From: Aestuariimicrobium soli
GTDB taxonomy: Bacteria > Actinomycetota > Actinomycetes > Propionibacteriales > Propionibacteriaceae
Assembly: GCF_051192575.1 (NCBI RefSeq)
Contig: NZ_JBPJSQ010000003.1
Span: 440,603-504,602 of the forward strand
DNA length: 64,000 nucleotides
Direction of reading: 5' to 3'
The position numbers and the translations under genes were made by a program. This document shows, piece by piece, positions 60,695 to 64,000 of this stretch. The notes beneath the pieces are model-generated. The model saw only the letters and a program-made list of their open reading frames with translations, was not told the DNA's origin and did no database searches. Position 1 is the first letter of the stretch; every line of letters begins with the position of its first letter.

Positions 60695-61789
60695 TCAGTC
60701 GACGACCCAGACGTCCTTGCCGTCGATCAGCGACTGCAGGGCCGAGGTGGGATCGGTGGTTCCCTGCTGGGCCAGCTCGACCTGCTGCCGGGCCAGGTCG
60801 TCGTAGGCGGGGCGCTCGACATCGCGGAAGATGCCGATCGGCGACTGGTGCATCACGCCCGAGTCGGTGAGGCGGCTCAGCTCGAAGGCCAGCGAGGGAT
60901 CGGCCCGGTGGGCGTCGTGCACGACGATGTCGGCCTCGTCCACGTCGGCGGTGGCGGCCACCGTCAGCGACCCGTCGCGACGCACCACGCACTGCTGGCC
61001 GTCGCGCCCGAAGATCAGCTTGCTGCCGTGCTCCAACGGGATCAGGGCGTCGGCGGCCGAGGGACCCTTCAGCCCCTCGAAGGCGCCGTCGTTGAAGATC
61101 GGGCAGTTTTGGTAGATCTCGATCAGCGAGGTGCCGCGGTGGTTGGCCGCCGCCTTGAGCACGCTGGTCAGGTGCTGCCGGTCGGAGTCGATGGTGCGGG
61201 CCACGAAGCTGGCCTCGGCGCCCAGCGCCAACGAGATCGGGTTGAACGGGTGGTCGAGGGAACCCAGCGGGGTCGACTTGGTGACCTTGCCGACCTCGGA
61301 GGTGGGCGAGTACTGACCCTTGGTGAGGCCGTAGATGCGGTTGTTGAACAGCATGATCGTCATGTTGACGTTGCGCCGCATCGCGTGGATCAGGTGGTTG
61401 CCGCCGATCGACAGCGCGTCGCCGTCGCCGGTCACCACCCACACGCCCAGGTCGGGACGAGTGGTGGCCACTCCGGTCGCGATGGCGGGGGCTCGTCCGT
61501 GGATCGAGTGCATGCCGTAGGAGTCGACGTAGTAGGGGAAGCGCGACGAGCAGCCGATGCCCGAGACGATCACCGTGTTCTCGCGGTTGATGCCGAACTC
61601 GGGCATCAGGCCCTGGAAGGCGGCGAGAATGGCGTAGTCACCGCAACCGGGGCACCAGCGCACCTCCTGGTCGGAGGTGAAGTCCTTGCGGTTGAGCGGC
61701 TCCAGCGACAGCGGCACCCCGGCGAGGCCCTTGTAGGCGGGCTGGCCGGCAGTCGGCTGAGCGGTGGTGTTCTGGGTGTCTGTGGTCAT
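60695..61789 (-). CDS. korB: 2-Oxoacid:ferredoxin oxidoreductase beta subunit KorB
   Basis: A 364-residue subunit binding thiamine diphosphate and an iron-sulfur cluster. RWCPGCGDYAIL and SGIGCSSRFPYYV supply Cys ligands, and TGDGDALSIGGNH is the Mg-ThDP motif. With KorA it decarboxylates 2-oxoglutarate (or a related 2-oxoacid) to acyl-CoA and reduces ferredoxin. It starts 6 nt after the korA stop with GGAG upstream, so the two are co-translated. Confidence 0.92.
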   Translation of the reverse strand: MTTDTQNTTAQPTAGQPAYKGLAGVPLSLEPLNRKDFTSDQEVRWCPGCGDYAILAAFQGLMPEFGINRENTVIVSGIGCSSRFPYYVDSYGMHSIHGRAPAIATGVATTRPDLGVWVVTGDGDALSIGGNHLIHAMRRNVNMTIMLFNNRIYGLTKGQYSPTSEVGKVTKSTPLGSLDHPFNPISLALGAEASFVARTIDSDRQHLTSVLKAAANHRGTSLIEIYQNCPIFNDGAFEGLKGPSAADALIPLEHGSKLIFGRDGQQCVVRRDGSLTVAATADVDEADIVVHDAHRADPSLAFELSRLTDSGVMHQSPIGIFRDVERPAYDDLARQQVELAQQGTTDPTSALQSLIDGKDVWVVD

Positions 61790-61795
61790 CGCACA

Positions 61796-63670
61796 TCACT
61801 CCTTGTCGGCGCCGAGGCCGTCGATGACCTCGGTGAGTTCGGCGGCGAGTTCGCTCGGCGAGATCGGCAGGCCGCGCACGCGCGAGAAGCACTGCGCATC
61901 GACCAGGAACTTCGCGCGCAGCAGCATGGTCAACTGGCCGAGGTTCATCTCGGGCACGATCACCTTGTCGTAACGCTTGAGGATCTCGCCCACGTTCGCG
62001 GGCATCGGGTTGAGGTGGCGCAGGTGGATCTGCGCGATGGTGCGGTCGGTGGCGCGCACGCGGCGCACGGCAGCCGTGATCGGGCCGAACGTCGAGCCCC
62101 ACCCGACCACCAGCACCTTCGCCTCGCCCGACGGGTCGTCGACCACGAGGTCGGGAATGTCGCGGACGATGCCGTCGACCTTCGCCTGGCGCGTGCGCAC
62201 CATCAGGTCGTGGTTGGCGGGGTCGTAGCTGACGTTGCCGGTGTTGACGGCCTTCTCGATGCCGCCGATGCGGTGCTCGAGGCCGGGTGTGCCCGGAATG
62301 GCCCACGGACGAGCCAGCGTCTCCTCGTCGCGCAGGTAGGGCTGGAAGACCGGCTTGCCCTGGGCGTCGGTGGCGTTGGTCTCGGTCGCGAATCCCGGAT
62401 CGATGGCGGGGATGTCGGCGAGATCGGGCAGCTTCCACGGCTCGGCGCCGTTGCCCAGGTAGCCGTCGGAGAGCATCACCACGGGGGTGCGGTACTTCAC
62501 GGCGATCCGCACGGCCTCGATCGCGGTGTCGAAGCAGTCGGCGGGCGACGCCGCTGCGATCACCGGCACTGGAGCTTCACCGTTTCGTCCGTGGATGACC
62601 TGCAGCAGGTCGGCCTGCTCGGTCTTGGTGGGCATGCCCGTGGACGGCCCGGCGCGCTGCACGTCGACCACGACGAGCGGCAGTTCGGTCATCAGGGCCA
62701 GGCCGATGGTCTCCTGCTTGAGCGCCATGCCGGGGCCCGAGGTCGAGGTGACTCCCAGCGCACCGGCGAAGGAGGCGCCGACGGCGGCACCGACGGCCGC
62801 GATCTCGTCCTCGGCCTGGAAGGTGTAGACGCCGAAGTTCTTGCGCTTGCTCAGCTCGTGGAGCACGTCGCTGGCCGGGGTGATCGGGTAGGTGCCCAGG
62901 AAGAGGGTGAGGCCGGCCTTCTGGGCGCCGGTGATCAGGCCGAGCGCGGTGGCGGTGTTGCCGTTGACCTGGCGGTAGCGGCCGGCGGGCATCTTGGCGG
63001 GGGAGACCTCGTAGCGGTGCGCGAACACCTCGGTGGTCTCGCCGAACGCGTAGCCGGCCTTGTAGGCGGCGATGTTGGCGTCACGGATGTCGGGCTTGGT
63101 GGCGAACTTCTCGCCGAGGAAGCGCTCGGTGCCGCCGTCCTCGCGGGAGTAGAGCCAGCTCAGCAGGCCGAGGGCGAACATGTTCTTGGCGCGGGAGGAG
63201 TCCTTGCGGCCCAGCCCGAACTGCTCGACGGCGCCGATGGTCATGGCGGTCAGGTCGAGCGGCACCACCTGGTAGCTGGCCAGCGAGTCGTCCTCGAGGG
63301 GGTTGGCCTCGTATCCGACCTTGGTGAGGTTGCGCTTGGTGAAGTCGGCGGTGTCGACGATCACCAGGCCGCCGTGGGCGAGGTCGCCGATGTTGGCCTT
63401 GAGGGCGGCCGGGTTCATCGCCACCAGCACGTCGGGACGGTCGCCGGGGGTGACGATGTCGTAGTTCGCGAAGTGCAGCTGGAAGCTCGAGACGCCGGGC
63501 AGGGTTCCCTGGGGGGCGCGAATCTCGGCCGGGAAGTTGGGCAGGGTCGAGATGTCGTTGCCGAAGGTCGCGGCCTCGGCGGTGAATCTGTCGCCGGTGA
63601 GCTGCATGCCGTCGCCTGAGTCGCCGGCGAACCTGATCACGACGCGGTCGAGGGTCTGAACCTTCGTCAC
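61796..63670 (-). CDS. korA: 2-Oxoacid:ferredoxin oxidoreductase alpha subunit KorA (gamma-alpha fusion)
   Basis: GTG 63670 with AGAGG upstream is chosen, giving 624 residues. The gamma domain comes first (VVIRFAGDSGDGMQLTGDRF, TLPGVSSFQLHF), then the alpha domain (YPITPASDVLHEL, ADEIAAVGAAVGASFAG-type ThDP region with the conserved Glu, TSGPGMALKQE, and RAGPSTGMPTKTEQ). The fused layout is that of actinobacterial KorA. The reaction bypasses the NAD-linked 2-oxoglutarate dehydrogenase in the TCA cycle. Confidence 0.92.
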   Translation of the reverse strand: MTKVQTLDRVVIRFAGDSGDGMQLTGDRFTAEAATFGNDISTLPNFPAEIRAPQGTLPGVSSFQLHFANYDIVTPGDRPDVLVAMNPAALKANIGDLAHGGLVIVDTADFTKRNLTKVGYEANPLEDDSLASYQVVPLDLTAMTIGAVEQFGLGRKDSSRAKNMFALGLLSWLYSREDGGTERFLGEKFATKPDIRDANIAAYKAGYAFGETTEVFAHRYEVSPAKMPAGRYRQVNGNTATALGLITGAQKAGLTLFLGTYPITPASDVLHELSKRKNFGVYTFQAEDEIAAVGAAVGASFAGALGVTSTSGPGMALKQETIGLALMTELPLVVVDVQRAGPSTGMPTKTEQADLLQVIHGRNGEAPVPVIAAASPADCFDTAIEAVRIAVKYRTPVVMLSDGYLGNGAEPWKLPDLADIPAIDPGFATETNATDAQGKPVFQPYLRDEETLARPWAIPGTPGLEHRIGGIEKAVNTGNVSYDPANHDLMVRTRQAKVDGIVRDIPDLVVDDPSGEAKVLVVGWGSTFGPITAAVRRVRATDRTIAQIHLRHLNPMPANVGEILKRYDKVIVPEMNLGQLTMLLRAKFLVDAQCFSRVRGLPISPSELAAELTEVIDGLGADKE

Positions 63671-64000
63671 GTTGCCTCTTGCTTTCCCGGGGTGGTGCCC
63701 CTGGTTCCGTGTGTGTGTTGCTGGGTGGGTCGTGCTGGGTGCTACTGGGTCGTGCTGCTGGGGTCGGCTGGCACGCGTGCACTGCCGCCCAACCTTACTG
63801 CGCAACCGAACGCCCTCCCGAGTTGTTCCAGCCGGGCAGAACCTTCCGCATCGTGAGACGCCGGGGTGCCGGGGCTCGTTGTCTCGGTTCGGCGCCGGTG
63901 TGCGCGGGCAACACCCGATCCAATCCGGTTCCGTGGTGGGGGGGTTTTTTCCCTGGTGGGAAAAAAGCGCAAAAAGCGAAAAAGTAGCGGCGAGGTTTCT
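63671..64000. other. korA upstream region, no gene seen
   Basis: The 330 bp to the window edge holds no supportable gene. It contains GTGCTGGGTGCTACTGGGT-type short repeats at 63728-63761 and an AT-rich hairpin at 63945-63966. Small open frames here lack start signals and protein-like composition. The korA promoter must lie here but is not obvious. Confidence 0.5.
63945..63966. terminator. T6C3/G3A6 hairpin
   Basis: TTTTTTCCC-TGGT-GGGAAAAAA is a perfect 9-bp stem with 4-nt loop, very AT-rich for this genome. It could terminate a gene lying beyond the right edge, or be part of the korA control region. Confidence 0.4.

Noticed and set aside
63742..63972. Minus-strand 76-codon frame near the right edge
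   Set aside because: Arg/Pro-rich with no start signal, and it runs through a hairpin and low-complexity DNA.

Overview
The window is high-GC actinobacterial chromosome. Gene content (complete menaquinone-linked respiratory chain, PTS-driven dihydroxyacetone kinase, KorAB 2-oxoacid:ferredoxin oxidoreductase, maleylpyruvate-isomerase/DinB-type protein) points to Actinomycetota, and the mixture best fits a Propionibacteriaceae-like organism. The family assignment is inference; no 16S gene lies in the window. Many genes look leaderless: an A-rich -10-like hexamer followed by 6-7 nt and the start codon.

Region 1-8520 is one end of a prophage or prophage remnant integrated next to a tRNA-Lys(TTT) gene (8521-8593, minus). 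The left part is a siphophage tail module on the minus strand: tape measure (cut by the window edge), tail assembly chaperones with a canonical -1 frameshift site, major tail protein, and neck genes. It runs straight into a truncated head-tail connector and a cro-like HTH gene. Early genes, terminase, portal and capsid are missing, so either a large deletion occurred or the locus is a tail-only (tailocin-like) derivative. Opposite the HTH gene is a lysogeny module on the plus strand: repressor, an unknown protein, a four-helix membrane protein, an ImmA-type metallopeptidase, a lipoprotein and a small protein. A tyrosine integrase and an array of regularly spaced CTAG sites come next.

Region 8.6-24.7 kb is chromosomal. 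It holds a patatin-like phospholipase, two MarR-MFS efflux cassettes, a CDF cation exporter, a sugar kinase overlapping a nucleotidyltransferase, dhaK-dhaL-dhaM (the last fused to HPr and a full-length Enzyme I), a glycerophosphodiesterase-inositol-monophosphatase fusion, and a DUF4031-HD protein whose coding sequence contains a 73-bp palindrome. Three long hairpins of 73-85 bp with unrelated sequences lie in this region.

Region 24.8-37.4 kb is the menaquinone cluster: menE, menA, an S41-like protein, menC and menD on plus; menG and menF on minus. A TM0106-type RecB nuclease and an ABC transporter pair are interspersed. menB is not in the window.

Region 37.5-57 kb starts with a DinB-like gene. 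It then has a MenJ-like isoprenoid reductase leading into all fourteen complex I genes (nuoA-nuoN, nearly all overlapping or within 15 nt), a strong terminator, and a long-chain polyprenyl diphosphate synthase. Quinone side-chain synthesis, side-chain reduction and the quinone-reducing dehydrogenase are therefore physically linked.

Region 57-64 kb carries a small zinc-ribbon protein, an M13 peptidase, a single-pass membrane protein, and korB/korA, which supply reduced ferredoxin from 2-oxoacids. The last 330 bases are the korA upstream region.
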